Source of the DNA: Candidatus Saccharimonadota bacterium
Lineage (GTDB): Bacteria; Patescibacteriota; Saccharimonadia; Saccharimonadales; UBA4665
Assembly (NCBI GenBank): GCA_029288485.1
Contig: JARIHC010000004.1
Coordinates: 124,001-188,000, forward strand
Direction: 5' to 3'
Length of the DNA stretch: 64,000 nt
Positions 19,179-28,219 of this stretch are shown here, piece by piece (the first letter of the stretch is position 1; each line of letters opens with the position of its first letter). Below the pieces are notes generated by a model. The model searched no databases. It worked only from the letters and a program-made list of their open reading frames with translations, and was not told the DNA's origin. The position numbers and the translations under genes are program-made.

Positions 19179-20288
19179 ATGGCAAAACGTTCACGATCAT
19201 ATACTAATCAGCTGGCAAAAAGCTTAAAAAAAGTCTTTCGTTGGTGCTGCAAGTTTTGGCACAAAAACTTCTGGCACAAAATTCTAACCATACTAGTAGC
19301 TATAGTGATTCTGCTAGTCGGCGGCATGTACGGTGTTGCCCAATGGTACATTCAAAGTCAAACCAAGCAACCGCTAGAGCAAGGAGTTAGTTTTATCCCG
19401 GACTACGCCGAGAGTCTAGGCCTAGACCCGCAGCAAACTATGGACGCATTATTAGACATCAATGTGCGTTATTTCCGGCTTACCAGCTATTGGAGCGATA
19501 TGGAGCCCTCCTCGGGTCATTACGACTTTAGCCAACTAGACTGGGAGTTCAAGAAAGCCGAGGCGCACCACGCCAAAATACTTCTGGCGGTCGGGCTGCG
19601 CCAGCCGCGCTGGCCGGAATGCCACGCGCCCAATTGGGTTAATCTAAACCAGCCGGAAAAGGACTGGCAGCCGCAGCTCGAAAACTATATGCGGGTCGTA
19701 ATCAACAGGTACAAAGATTCGCCAAGTTTGCAAGCATATCAGTTAGAGAATGAATATTTCTTAAAAGGCTTTGGCTACTGTCCAAGCGCCAACCGGCAGC
19801 GCCTAATAGATGAGAACAACCTGGTTCGTTCAGCCGATCCCAGCCATCCAATAGTTATTCCTCGCAGTAATAACTCCATTGGCCTTCCTATTGGCCAGCC
19901 GCAACCTACTGGCGAGTTCAGCATCTCTGTTTATAAGCGAGTATGGGATGCTGGGGTTACTCACCGTTACTTCGAATATCCGTGGCCGGCTTGGTACTAC
20001 GGTTTTTTGGCCCAGCTACAAAAGATGGTTACCGGCAAAAACATGATAATTGGCGAACTGCAAGCTGAAGCCTGGCCGCCGAACGGCCAAACCATTCAAG
20101 AGACCAGCCTAGCAGAGCAAAATAAATCGTTGGATGCCCAGCGCCTGAGCGACCGCTTTGAATACGGCCGCGCTACCGGCATGCGCCAAATTTATCTCTG
20201 GGGGGGAGAGTATTGGTACTACCGACAAGTTAAGCTGCACGATTCGTCGCTTTGGAATGTCGCTAAAGACGAATTTTGCCGACACTGA
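19179..20288 (+). CDS. membrane-anchored glycoside hydrolase-like TIM-barrel protein
   Basis: This 369-residue protein has a basic cytoplasmic N-terminus, one membrane helix (ILTILVAIVILLVGGMYGVA, about 37-56) and an extracellular TIM-barrel-like domain of the GH5/GH42-type superfamily. Likely acid/base Glu is in YQLENEYF and nucleophile Glu in IIGELQAEAW, the spacing and strand ends expected for strands 4 and 7. The WSDMEPSSGHYDFSQLDW start is typical of clan GH-A. Substrate unknown; surface glycan processing is plausible from the neighbouring glycosyltransferase. Confidence 0.75.
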   Translation: MAKRSRSYTNQLAKSLKKVFRWCCKFWHKNFWHKILTILVAIVILLVGGMYGVAQWYIQSQTKQPLEQGVSFIPDYAESLGLDPQQTMDALLDINVRYFRLTSYWSDMEPSSGHYDFSQLDWEFKKAEAHHAKILLAVGLRQPRWPECHAPNWVNLNQPEKDWQPQLENYMRVVINRYKDSPSLQAYQLENEYFLKGFGYCPSANRQRLIDENNLVRSADPSHPIVIPRSNNSIGLPIGQPQPTGEFSISVYKRVWDAGVTHRYFEYPWPAWYYGFLAQLQKMVTGKNMIIGELQAEAWPPNGQTIQETSLAEQNKSLDAQRLSDRFEYGRATGMRQIYLWGGEYWYYRQVKLHDSSLWNVAKDEFCRH

Positions 20289-20299
20289 GGCTTGGCCTG

Positions 20300-21013
20300 C
20301 TATCGTTCAGCTTTTTGAAGCAAGGCGGCAATTCGGAAGTTGCCAGTTGAGTAGCGCTCATATTCAGCAGGATCATCTGACTGACCAGCTTCATCTATAG
20401 GCAGAGGTCCGCTGCGAATACATTCTAGGTCATGCACCGGAGCAACGGTTTGAATTAATTCATCCACATCGTGAGCGAACACTCGTAGAGTAGTACCCCA
20501 AGGGCTTTTTCTCTCTGTCCACCTCTTGAGGCTTGCGGCTTCGTCGTTGTACTGAGGGTTTACATCTATAAAGAAAAAGTGGCCACCAGGCGCCAAAACG
20601 TCACTAACCCGGCCAATTGTAGCCTCTGCCTCCTGATCATCCATAGCGTGCAGCACCATGGTCGCGATTACCAAATGAAAACCACCTGGAGAAAAGGGCA
20701 TTTCCGAAGCTTTACCCATTACCAAGCTCATATCTTGGGGCAAGGTGCGCGCGGCTATATCTAACATATTTATGCTTGGATCAAGCCCGGTGATGTTTCC
20801 GGACGGAACTCCGCGCTCAATTAGATGCCCGATCGCGCGGCCGCTACCACAACCGATGTCAAGCGTTTGCGTATCTTGGCCGCGCTGATAGTAATCACCT
20901 AAATAATCATCCATGCCAGGCCGCTCAATATGCAGCCAGGAAAAAGAATTATCGGCAAACGCAGCGTAGGCCGCAGACTGGTCATCATAGGTTTCGCCAT
21001 TTAATATGCTCAT
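20300..21013 (-). CDS. class I SAM-dependent methyltransferase
   Basis: This 237-residue soluble methyltransferase has the Rossmann motif I LDIGCGSGRAIGHLI, motif II acid in GLDPSINML, the APGGHFFFIDVNP motif, and the catalytic-loop region FHLVIATMVLHAM. The acceptor cannot be predicted. It is a single gene on the minus strand between the glycosidase-like protein and smpB. Confidence 0.85.
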   Translation of the reverse strand: MSILNGETYDDQSAAYAAFADNSFSWLHIERPGMDDYLGDYYQRGQDTQTLDIGCGSGRAIGHLIERGVPSGNITGLDPSINMLDIAARTLPQDMSLVMGKASEMPFSPGGFHLVIATMVLHAMDDQEAEATIGRVSDVLAPGGHFFFIDVNPQYNDEAASLKRWTERKSPWGTTLRVFAHDVDELIQTVAPVHDLECIRSGPLPIDEAGQSDDPAEYERYSTGNFRIAALLQKAER

Positions 21014-21079
21014 CGATGATTACTTTAACATCGTTATTGACATTTGTCATCTTTTGTAAACTTGAATACAATACTTGTT

Positions 21080-21550
21080 ATGGCTAACAAATCCCGGAGC
21101 GGGCAACAGCCCAAACAAATTAAGAACCGGCGGGCGCGGCACGATTATGAACTCGACGATTCTTTGGTGGTGGGTTTAGAGCTGACCGGCGCCGAGACTA
21201 AAAGCTTAAGAATGGGCCACGGTCACTTGCGGGGCGCTTATGTAACGGTTAAAAACGGTGAGTTATACCTGATCAACGCTACTGTAGCCGGCAGCAGCGG
21301 CATCCAGATTAGCGAAGATGATCAAACCAGGGCTCGTAAATTACTGGCTAAACGGCGTGAAATTGATGCTCTAATAGCCCTTAAGCAACAGGGTAGAACC
21401 ATTGTACCGCTAGATATTTTAACCAGCGGACGCTATATTAAACTGCGCATTTCAGCCGGCAAGGGTAAAAAACTTTATGACAAACGGCAAACACTCAAGC
21501 GCCGTGAAGATGACCGGCGCGCCCAAGCGGCAATAAAAAGCCGCCAGTAA
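21080..21550 (+). CDS. smpB: SsrA-binding protein SmpB
   Basis: SmpB partners tmRNA in trans-translation to rescue stalled ribosomes. The 156 residues include the family core KNRRARHDYELDDSLVVGLELTGAETKSLR, the G-rich loop and the C-terminal basic tail (KKLYDKRQTLKRREDDRR) that enters the decoding site. A longer in-frame start exists upstream, but TACAAT (21067-21072) ends 7 nt before the ATG at 21080, which gives the normal N-terminus. No tmRNA gene was seen in the window. Confidence 0.95.
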   Translation: MANKSRSGQQPKQIKNRRARHDYELDDSLVVGLELTGAETKSLRMGHGHLRGAYVTVKNGELYLINATVAGSSGIQISEDDQTRARKLLAKRREIDALIALKQQGRTIVPLDILTSGRYIKLRISAGKGKKLYDKRQTLKRREDDRRAQAAIKSRQ

Positions 21551-23359
21551 CTACTGCTGTACTCTTAAAAAGTTGGCTGATATCCCAGCGTTCGGCAAGT
21601 CTTGTTTTATTACATAAGGCTTATTCATCAGCCAAATGTCGTTGATAGTGTAGAGCGATACGGCTGCTATATCCTGATCAACAACCTTGCCAGCGCTTTG
21701 CAGCAGTTTTTGCCGCTGAGACTGGTCAGTTTCGGTGCTGGCCTGGGTTAGCAGATCAGCCAACTTAGAGCTACTGTAGTTTGCGCTGACTAGCGTGTTA
21801 GCGTAAATGTCGCCGGCATCCATAAAGTTGCTGCCGTAATCAACGACAAACATTGCATCCTGGCCGCTGTTGAAGCTGCTGACGAACTGATTAAAGTCGG
21901 CATGCTGGTCGACAGTAGCGGTTATGCCAACGCTTTTCAGTTCCTTAACAATCTCATTAGTAGCCTGCGGCGATTCGGCGGTTGAAAGAGTAAGCGGCAA
22001 GCCGTTCGAGTAACCCGCCTCTGCGAGTAGTTTTTTCGCTTTAGCTACATCTTGTTTATACGGCTTGATAGATGGATCGTAGCCGGCCAGGGTCGAAGGA
22101 ACTAATTGGCTATTAGGTGTTATTTGAGTGTTATGAGCGTTGCCAATAGACTGAGCACTCAGTGCGTAGCGGATGGCCTCGCGCACCTTTTTGTTTTGCA
22201 GCGGTCCGGTCTTAACGGTATTAAAGCCGACGTAGTAGACATCTGGCTGGCTGGTAATAAATTGTGTGGCATTGGTTTCCGCTTTGGCTTGACTGAGCGA
22301 AACTGGACCAGCGATATCATAGCTGCCGTCGTTTAGGCCGCTAATCAGAGCGTCGGAGTCGGCTGCGCTGCCAAAGTTAAGTGCTGCCGTGGTTGGCCGG
22401 CCACCGAAATAACTATTAAAAGCGGTCATTTGAACACTGGTTGCGCTTGGCGTGGTGCCAGATTTAATTTCGTAAGGACCAGTGCCGGCCTGGCTAGGTT
22501 CATCTGAAGCCGGCAAGTTATGGTCGATAACGTACAGGAATGTCAGCTTATTGAGCAGCGCCGGGTCTGGCTTGCTAGTGGTGATCTTAATCTGATTATC
22601 GCCAACGGTATCAACCGAAGCGATAGTGTCCGTAAAGGTCTGGGCTAGATCAGAGTTGCTAGCTTTGACAGCATCAAGGCTGTATTTAACATCAGCCGGT
22701 GTTAGGGTGTGGCCATCGTGAAACTTGACTCCATTTTGGATGGTAAATAACCATGTACTGCTATCTGGATTGCTCCATTTGGTAGCCAGGTCGGGGACAA
22801 TTTTGCCTTGATTTTGGTACTTAACTAGGCCGTCGAACATCTGGGCGTTGACCAGATAAGCATAGCTGCTGGTCGACATATTCGGGTAGAGGCTGCCGTA
22901 GTCAGCGTTTAGAATGCCGATGTTTAAATTGGCTACGTCGGAGTGTTTGATTGTCGTTTTGCCTGCTGACTTTTTAGCGACTAGTTTTTGATAAGCGAAC
23001 CATCCGCCTGCGGCGATTAGAATTAGGACAAGTATAAAAATTACTATTTTGAGCCAGCGTTTGCCGCCGCCGGACGGGGGAGCACTGGCTGGAGCCATAG
23101 GGCCGCCAGGCATTGGCGGAACTGGATTGCTCGGCGGCGGGCCGGCAGGCATAGGGGGCATAGAACCGCCAGAAACCACCGGACCAGGTTGCGGCATAGG
23201 ATTGCTGGGGCCGACCGGATCAGCCGGGCTAATCGGGCCGTTTGAGACATTTGGACTGCCGCTAATTATCTGTCCAGGCATTGGCGGGGCAATCGGCTCT
23301 GGCTCGGCAGGCAGTGGCTGCTGAAGTTGTTGCTGCGGCTGTTGAAAATCATCATTCAT
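21551..23359 (-). CDS. membrane-anchored family 5 solute-binding protein (peptide type), copy 1
   Basis: This 602-residue protein resembles the extracytoplasmic binding component of peptide/nickel ABC importers (SBP_bac_5). Residues 1-105 are a cytoplasmic Pro/Gln/Gly-rich tail, one membrane helix follows (IVIFILVLILIAAGGWFAYQ), and the binding domain fills the rest. Its signatures include LATKWSNPDSSTWLFTIQNGVKFHDG and SYSLDAVKAS-like blocks. It is a signal-anchored protein, not a lipoprotein (no lipobox). Copy 2 at 24871-26577 is a clear paralog, and no permease or ATPase gene is nearby. It has its own promoter. Confidence 0.9.
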   Translation of the reverse strand: MNDDFQQPQQQLQQPLPAEPEPIAPPMPGQIISGSPNVSNGPISPADPVGPSNPMPQPGPVVSGGSMPPMPAGPPPSNPVPPMPGGPMAPASAPPSGGGKRWLKIVIFILVLILIAAGGWFAYQKLVAKKSAGKTTIKHSDVANLNIGILNADYGSLYPNMSTSSYAYLVNAQMFDGLVKYQNQGKIVPDLATKWSNPDSSTWLFTIQNGVKFHDGHTLTPADVKYSLDAVKASNSDLAQTFTDTIASVDTVGDNQIKITTSKPDPALLNKLTFLYVIDHNLPASDEPSQAGTGPYEIKSGTTPSATSVQMTAFNSYFGGRPTTAALNFGSAADSDALISGLNDGSYDIAGPVSLSQAKAETNATQFITSQPDVYYVGFNTVKTGPLQNKKVREAIRYALSAQSIGNAHNTQITPNSQLVPSTLAGYDPSIKPYKQDVAKAKKLLAEAGYSNGLPLTLSTAESPQATNEIVKELKSVGITATVDQHADFNQFVSSFNSGQDAMFVVDYGSNFMDAGDIYANTLVSANYSSSKLADLLTQASTETDQSQRQKLLQSAGKVVDQDIAAVSLYTINDIWLMNKPYVIKQDLPNAGISANFLRVQQ

Positions 23360-23372
23360 AATGTATGTTTAT

Positions 23373-23406
23373 GCTAACGTTTAACTTAACCCCATAGTAG
23401 TGGCTG
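23373..23406 (-). repeat. 34-nt direct repeat, promoter copy 1
   Basis: A 34-nt block upstream of solute-binding protein copy 1 recurs exactly upstream of copy 2 (26590-26623). It covers the -10 and the 5' leader, so the genes were duplicated with their control region or are held under the same control. Confidence 0.85.
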
Positions 23407-23422
23407 CGCTGGCCGCCGTCAA
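23394..23422 (-). promoter_or_regulatory. promoter of solute-binding protein copy 1
   Basis: On the minus strand TTGACG (23417-23422) is followed after 17 nt by TACTAT (23394-23399). The leader is about 28 nt with no SD. The -10 and leader lie in the repeated block. Confidence 0.7.
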
Positions 23423-23429
23423 CTAATGC

Positions 23430-24857
23430 TTAACCGGCAGGTGCTTTCAGAGGTATACGCACGGTGAAAGCAGAGCCTCTGCCTGGTTCGCTTTCTACGC
23501 TGATCCGGCCGCCGTGCTGATCCACAACTAGCTTGGTTAAATAGAGGCCTAGCCCAACACCTTCATAATCGTATGTCAGAATATCCGTGCCGCGGTGGAA
23601 CTTAGTAAAGAGTTTGGGCGTCTCCGCAGTGGAAATGCCAATACCGCTATCAGTTACCTTAAATACCAGCTGATCAGCCTCGAGTGCGGCACCAACATCA
23701 ATTGAGCCGCCTTCTTTAGTAAACTTAATAGCATTATCTAAAATGTTACCCAGCGCAGTCCGCATGTTTGGCTCGTTAAGTTGACCGACTGAACTTGTTG
23801 GTATATCGTTTTTAAATTGCCATTTTATGCCTTTTTTCTCGGCTAAAAGTTTAAAATCGGCCGTGCTTTTATCCAAAAAGCGAGACAGTTTGACTTCAGA
23901 CTTAGTCATTATTTCGGTTCCGGACTCCAGCGTTGAAACCGTCATTAGATCCTCAGAGAGCAGGTTTAAACGGGTTACACCGTCTTGAATGCTAGTAATA
24001 ATAGCTTTTAATTCATCGACCGTTTCAGCGTCTTTGGACACTTCCAGGTAACCGCGCATGATAGTCAGCGGCGTTCGCAAATTATGAGACGCAATCATTA
24101 AGAATTCTGATTTGAGCTTATCAACTTCGCGCAGCTTAACGATGTCGGATTTTAGGGCGTCAGCCATCCGGTTGACGGCTCGTGCGAGCTTGCCTATTTC
24201 GTCTTTGTCCCTAGAAATTATTTGTTGGTTATAGTTGCCGGCACTAATAACATCTGCCGAATGGCTGACTTCGCGCAGCGGTTTTATAAATAACACATTC
24301 AGCGCCCAGCTGGCCGCTATGATGCCCAGCACCAGGGTTATAAAACCTGTATACAAAACCACCCGGACCGCATCACTAATACTATGCTCAATCCGCTTAG
24401 TAGAGATCTCGTAAACCATTGAGTACCTATGAGCGCCGGAATCCTCGAAATACGGCTCTATGACTTGGCGTACATAACCATTTTTATTGCGAATATATTG
24501 CGGATCAAACGATTCAGCTAAATTAGCCGATATAGGCTGGCTGGAGCCGCCCTGGCTGCTGTATAGTGGTTTGCCTTCTAGCGAAACAATTCGCAGGCTG
24601 GTCACATCGGGATCAAGCGCTAGATACTTGTCGACTTGTTGGGTAATTTTAATGCTGCCGGAGTCTTTATAGAGTAAAAAGGTGTTGCCGATCGGCGAGG
24701 TGGCTAACGCCGCAAACGATTTGGACTGCTGATTAAGACTGGCTTGCTGCTCGTTAATATTACGCGTCAGCGCCAAGTACATGCTCAGCACAAAAACAAC
24801 AGTAAGGAATAAGCTGACAGTAGCGATAACCTTGGCGCGCAGGTTAAGCCTTATCAT
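23430..24857 (-). CDS. membrane sensor histidine kinase
   Basis: This is a two-component sensor kinase of 475 residues. TM1 is at about 9-30, followed by an extracytoplasmic sensor region of about 130 residues, then TM2 (VVLYTGFITLVLGIIAASWAL), HAMP, HisKA with SHNLRTPLTIMRGYLE (phospho-His), and HATPase_c with N box NILDNAIKF, DSGIGIS and GVGLGLYLTK. All catalytic boxes are intact. It starts 14 nt after solute-binding protein copy 2, so the two are co-transcribed. No response regulator is adjacent. The context suggests that it reads the occupancy of one or both binding proteins. Confidence 0.95.
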   Translation of the reverse strand: MIRLNLRAKVIATVSLFLTVVFVLSMYLALTRNINEQQASLNQQSKSFAALATSPIGNTFLLYKDSGSIKITQQVDKYLALDPDVTSLRIVSLEGKPLYSSQGGSSQPISANLAESFDPQYIRNKNGYVRQVIEPYFEDSGAHRYSMVYEISTKRIEHSISDAVRVVLYTGFITLVLGIIAASWALNVLFIKPLREVSHSADVISAGNYNQQIISRDKDEIGKLARAVNRMADALKSDIVKLREVDKLKSEFLMIASHNLRTPLTIMRGYLEVSKDAETVDELKAIITSIQDGVTRLNLLSEDLMTVSTLESGTEIMTKSEVKLSRFLDKSTADFKLLAEKKGIKWQFKNDIPTSSVGQLNEPNMRTALGNILDNAIKFTKEGGSIDVGAALEADQLVFKVTDSGIGISTAETPKLFTKFHRGTDILTYDYEGVGLGLYLTKLVVDQHGGRISVESEPGRGSAFTVRIPLKAPAG

Positions 24858-24870
24858 TCTCGCAGCTTAG

Positions 24871-26577
24871 TTATGGATTATGGACTTTATAAAAGTAGAC
24901 CGGTAACGAAGCACTTGGCATGTCTTGCTTAATCACATAGTTCTTGTCCATTAGCCAAAGGTAACTTTGGGTACTAAGGGGAACAACTGCTACGTCTTTA
25001 TCCGCGATAACCGCAGCATCTTGCAGTAACTTTAAGCGCTTAGCTGGATCAACCTGGGTGTTAGCTTGGTTCAGCAGATCAGTGAACTGCTGGTTATTAT
25101 AGTTAGCAGTTGGCAAAGTGGTATTGTATATATCAACTCCATCTAGGGTATCGCTAGTGTAGTCGACGCTAAACAACTGTGCTTTTCCGGTGCTGAAATA
25201 GTTTATGAATTCGTCAAAGTCGGCGTGCGAGTCAACTGTGGCGGTGATACCGGCCTGTTTAAGTTCCTTAACAATTTCGTTGGTGCTTTTAGTAGCATCA
25301 GCCGATACAGAGAGCGTAAGAGCGAGACCGTTCGGGTAGCCAGCTTGCGCTAAAAGTTGTTTAGCTTTGTCGATGTTTTGTTTATACGGCGTAATGGCCG
25401 GGTTATAACCAGGGACCGAGGGCGGTACCATCTGACTAAGCGGCGTTACCTGGCTATCGCTGGCAGCACCGATAGCTTGAGGATTAACCGCGTAACGAAT
25501 AGCTTCTCGGACCAGTTTGTTTTGGAGCGGACTCGGGTTAACGGTATTAAAAGCTATGTAATTCACATCCGGTCCAGTGCTGGTAAAACGGAATGCCGAA
25601 GAGGATTTAGCCTGCTCGGGCGACGCGTAACCGACTATGTTATATTTGCCAGCCTGAAAATCTTTAACCATTTTGTCGGCATCAGAAACTCCGAAAAATT
25701 CCAAAGCTTTAGTTTGCGGTTGGCCATCGTGGTAGTTGTTATATGCAACCATCTGGACTTTAGTGTCAGTTGGCGCAGTGCCGGGCTTAATGAAATACGG
25801 ACCAGTGCCAGCCTGGCTCGGCTCGGCTCCTTTGGGCAAATTAGCGTCAATAACATATAAAAACGTCAGCTTGTTGAGTAGCGTCGGATCGGGGTCTTTA
25901 GTAGTAATTTTGACTTGGTCGCTACCAACTACATCAACGGAAGATATGGTATCGGCAAAGGTTTGAGCAAAGTCGGAATTGCTTGCCATAATACTGTCTA
26001 AACTATACTTGACGTCGCTTGGCGCCAATGTGTGGCCATCGTGGAACTTTACATTCTTCTTGATTGTAAAAATCCAAGTTTTGTCGTCAGGATTCTTCCA
26101 GTCGCTAGCTAAATCTGGGGCTATTTTGCTGATATTTTCGTAGCGCACCAACCCTTCGAACATCTGGGCGTTGGTGGAATAACTATAGTCGTTTACCGAC
26201 ATATCAGGGTAGAGCTTGCCAAAGTCCGCGCTATCAATACCGATTTTTAATAATGCTACGTCTTTGCTTTTTGATGTAGCAGTTGTGGCGGGCTGTTTTT
26301 TGAACCATTTTTGATAAGCAAACCAGCCGCCCACAGCCAGTAAAGCTATAACGATCAGTAAAATCAGCACCTTGAGCCACCGCCTACCGCCACCAGAACC
26401 GCCAACAGTAGCTTGCGGCGGCGGACCACCAATAGCTCCATCACTACCAGTTGTTACTGTAGAGCCGGGCAGGGGGGGAGTTATAGGTGTATTATTACCA
26501 CCGATCCCTCCAGAGGCTGGTTGATCTTCTTCCGGTTGCCCAGCAGGAGGTTGATTTGGCTTAAAGTCGCTGTCCAT
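24871..26577 (-). CDS. membrane-anchored family 5 solute-binding protein (peptide type), copy 2
   Basis: This 568-residue paralog of the protein at 21551-23359 has the same plan: a Pro/Gly-rich cytoplasmic tail (about 1-70), a membrane helix (VLILLIVIALLAVGGWFAYQKW), then an SBP_bac_5 domain (LASDWKNPDDKTWIFTIKKNVKFHDG). The frame continues upstream, but I place the start at MDSDFKPNQ (26575-26577), matching the start of copy 1 (MNDDFQQ). The upstream alternative would run through the promoter. It is co-transcribed with the histidine kinase. Confidence 0.9.
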   Translation of the reverse strand: MDSDFKPNQPPAGQPEEDQPASGGIGGNNTPITPPLPGSTVTTGSDGAIGGPPPQATVGGSGGGRRWLKVLILLIVIALLAVGGWFAYQKWFKKQPATTATSKSKDVALLKIGIDSADFGKLYPDMSVNDYSYSTNAQMFEGLVRYENISKIAPDLASDWKNPDDKTWIFTIKKNVKFHDGHTLAPSDVKYSLDSIMASNSDFAQTFADTISSVDVVGSDQVKITTKDPDPTLLNKLTFLYVIDANLPKGAEPSQAGTGPYFIKPGTAPTDTKVQMVAYNNYHDGQPQTKALEFFGVSDADKMVKDFQAGKYNIVGYASPEQAKSSSAFRFTSTGPDVNYIAFNTVNPSPLQNKLVREAIRYAVNPQAIGAASDSQVTPLSQMVPPSVPGYNPAITPYKQNIDKAKQLLAQAGYPNGLALTLSVSADATKSTNEIVKELKQAGITATVDSHADFDEFINYFSTGKAQLFSVDYTSDTLDGVDIYNTTLPTANYNNQQFTDLLNQANTQVDPAKRLKLLQDAAVIADKDVAVVPLSTQSYLWLMDKNYVIKQDMPSASLPVYFYKVHNP

Positions 26578-26589
26578 AAAGTATATTAC

Positions 26590-26623
26590 GCTAACGTTTA
26601 ACTTAACCCCATAGTAGTGGCTG
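26590..26623 (-). repeat. 34-nt direct repeat, promoter copy 2
   Basis: Exact match of the block at 23373-23406, here in front of solute-binding protein copy 2. Confidence 0.85.
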
Positions 26624-26639
26624 AGGCTGCCGCCGTCAA
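26611..26639 (-). promoter_or_regulatory. promoter of the binding protein 2 - histidine kinase operon
   Basis: On the minus strand TTGACG (26634-26639) is followed after 17 nt by TACTAT (26611-26616). This is the same geometry and hexamers as the promoter of copy 1, with a different spacer sequence in its outer half. Confidence 0.7.
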
Positions 26640-26699
26640 CCATACGCCCGCATGTTTACAGATTGGACGGAAGTCTATAGAATAGTTTGGTACTGATAT

Positions 26700-26774
26700 T
26701 CCGGGGTAGCTCAGCGGTAGAGCGGGTGGCTGTTAACCACTAGGTCGCTGGTTCGAATCCAGTCCCCGGAGCCA
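26700..26774 (+). tRNA. tRNA-Asn (GTT)
   Basis: A complete cloverleaf is present: acceptor TCCGGGG/CCCCGGA, D arm GCTC-AGCGGTA-GAGC, anticodon arm with loop CTGTTAA (anticodon GTT), T arm with TTCGAAT, discriminator G and encoded CCA. The 3' half overlaps the end of the recombinase gene on the other strand, which marks it as a probable integration site. Confidence 0.97.
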
Positions 26775-28211
26775 ATTTCCATTTTCGGAGCAAAAAGCCA
26801 TTGTATCGAATGGTTTTTTTAATTCCCACCCCAGTTCTTTGCCCTTGAGTTGCAAGTTCGAAAGTACGAGATTGATTAATGAGCGTTTCTGCTCATTATT
26901 AGCCCTTTTAAACAACTCAGGAGTCTTTTTAGCTAGTGATAACAGGTGATTAACGGTAGCGAAGTAGTCGTCTTCAACCTGTTCGACATTCAAGCGTTTA
27001 TTTTGTAGCGTCTTTTGGGCGTTACGATACTGTTCAAACTTACGTTTATAGAGCAGCTCAGGAATGGTCTCGTCAAGATAGTCTTCGTACACCTTATCCA
27101 TACGTTTCTGATACTTCTCGATCTCTGTGTCGAGCGTTCCCAGGGCTTTAGCACGTAGCGTCTTTTTGTCTTCTTGCGCGGTCCTGAGGGCCATGCTGAC
27201 CTCCTGGTAGGCCACCTCGGGCACCTGTATGCTCTTAAAGACATTCATGAGTTGGTTGGTCAGGAGGTCTTCATTGATGTACTGTGCACCATGTTTGCCG
27301 CGGTATTGAGTACAGTGGCCATAGATATATTTACCTTTCTTCTTCTCAAAGGTAATACGACAACCACAGTCGGCACATGTAATTAAGCCTCTGTAGGCGT
27401 AGGGTAGACCACCCCATCTATGTGGCTTAGCCTTGTAACCCCGCCTTACAGCTTCGGCCTGTTTATATAGTTCTAGTCCAATAACGGTATCGTATTTGTG
27501 CGGGTAGAGCTTACCCTTGACCAGCATTTCTCCGCAATAAAAGGGGTTTTTGAGCACTTTATCAAGCTGGCTAGTGCCTAGTTCTAAAGTAAATTCTGCC
27601 CTCAATTTTTCTTTAATTATTTTTAATGAATAGTTGCCAGACGCATACCATTCAAATGCAGATCTAACAGCTTCAGCCTTAAGAGCGTCTATCTCAACCC
27701 ATTTCTTCCCGTTAGGTAAATCAACATTTTTGTAACCCAAAGGTGCTTGACCTATCCACTCACCATCTCTCAACTTCTGCTCAAAACGACGTCTAACGTT
27801 ATCGCTGATGGCGTCAGAATAATATTGCGACAACACCTCACCTAACCCAAGTCTCATAAGATCAGTAGCAGGTGAGTTTTGTGTTATTACTAAACCTTCA
27901 GACGGGAAGTGTAGTTCAATCTTGCCAGCTTTACACAGCTTTCTTAATACTTTCACCTCATCAGACGCAGAATCCCGTGTATACCGATCAATCTTGTCGA
28001 ACACCACGGCCGCGCTTTCCTCAGAATCATTAATTAACTTGATTACGGCCTTAAACTTATTGCGGTCTCCTTTGTATGCGCTTTCGCTTAACTCAATCAA
28101 CTCACAATCAAACCCTTTTCGCTTTGCATAATCCTTAAGCCTGTAAATCTGCGCTGGTAGTGCATCCTTCTGATCTTCGGTTGAAACTCGTGCTATAAGA
28201 TATGCTTTCAT
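26733..28211 (-). CDS. large serine recombinase (site-specific integrase)
   Basis: This 492-residue serine recombinase/resolvase-family integrase has the N-terminal catalytic domain AYLIARVSTEDQ (nucleophile Ser about 10), the Recombinase domain (APLGYKN...) and the zinc ribbon LITCADCGCRITF...YGHC, then a long coiled coil (about 340-440). The last 13-14 codons and the stop lie inside tRNA-Asn read antisense (ending LRGLDSNQRPSG), so the C-terminus is supplied by the tRNA gene. The start is taken at ATG 28209-28211; a GTG 9 nt earlier is possible. It is the last gene of a three-gene operon. Confidence 0.93.
   Translation of the reverse strand: MKAYLIARVSTEDQKDALPAQIYRLKDYAKRKGFDCELIELSESAYKGDRNKFKAVIKLINDSEESAAVVFDKIDRYTRDSASDEVKVLRKLCKAGKIELHFPSEGLVITQNSPATDLMRLGLGEVLSQYYSDAISDNVRRRFEQKLRDGEWIGQAPLGYKNVDLPNGKKWVEIDALKAEAVRSAFEWYASGNYSLKIIKEKLRAEFTLELGTSQLDKVLKNPFYCGEMLVKGKLYPHKYDTVIGLELYKQAEAVRRGYKAKPHRWGGLPYAYRGLITCADCGCRITFEKKKGKYIYGHCTQYRGKHGAQYINEDLLTNQLMNVFKSIQVPEVAYQEVSMALRTAQEDKKTLRAKALGTLDTEIEKYQKRMDKVYEDYLDETIPELLYKRKFEQYRNAQKTLQNKRLNVEQVEDDYFATVNHLLSLAKKTPELFKRANNEQKRSLINLVLSNLQLKGKELGWELKKPFDTMAFCSENGNWLRGLDSNQRPSG
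26768..26775. other. candidate attachment site (left)
   Basis: GGAGCCAA spans the tRNA 3' end including the encoded CCA. The same 8 bp occur at 32039-32046, just before the first gene that looks chromosomal. This would make an element of about 5.27 kb. An 8-bp match in 5 kb is expected by chance roughly 1 time in 13, so this is only suggestive. Confidence 0.3.
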
Positions 28212-28219
28212 ATATCTCA

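Noticed and set aside
23049-23324. Gly/Pro-rich reading frame on the plus strand
   Set aside because: It is the antisense image of the Pro-rich tail of the solute-binding protein and has no promoter or SD.
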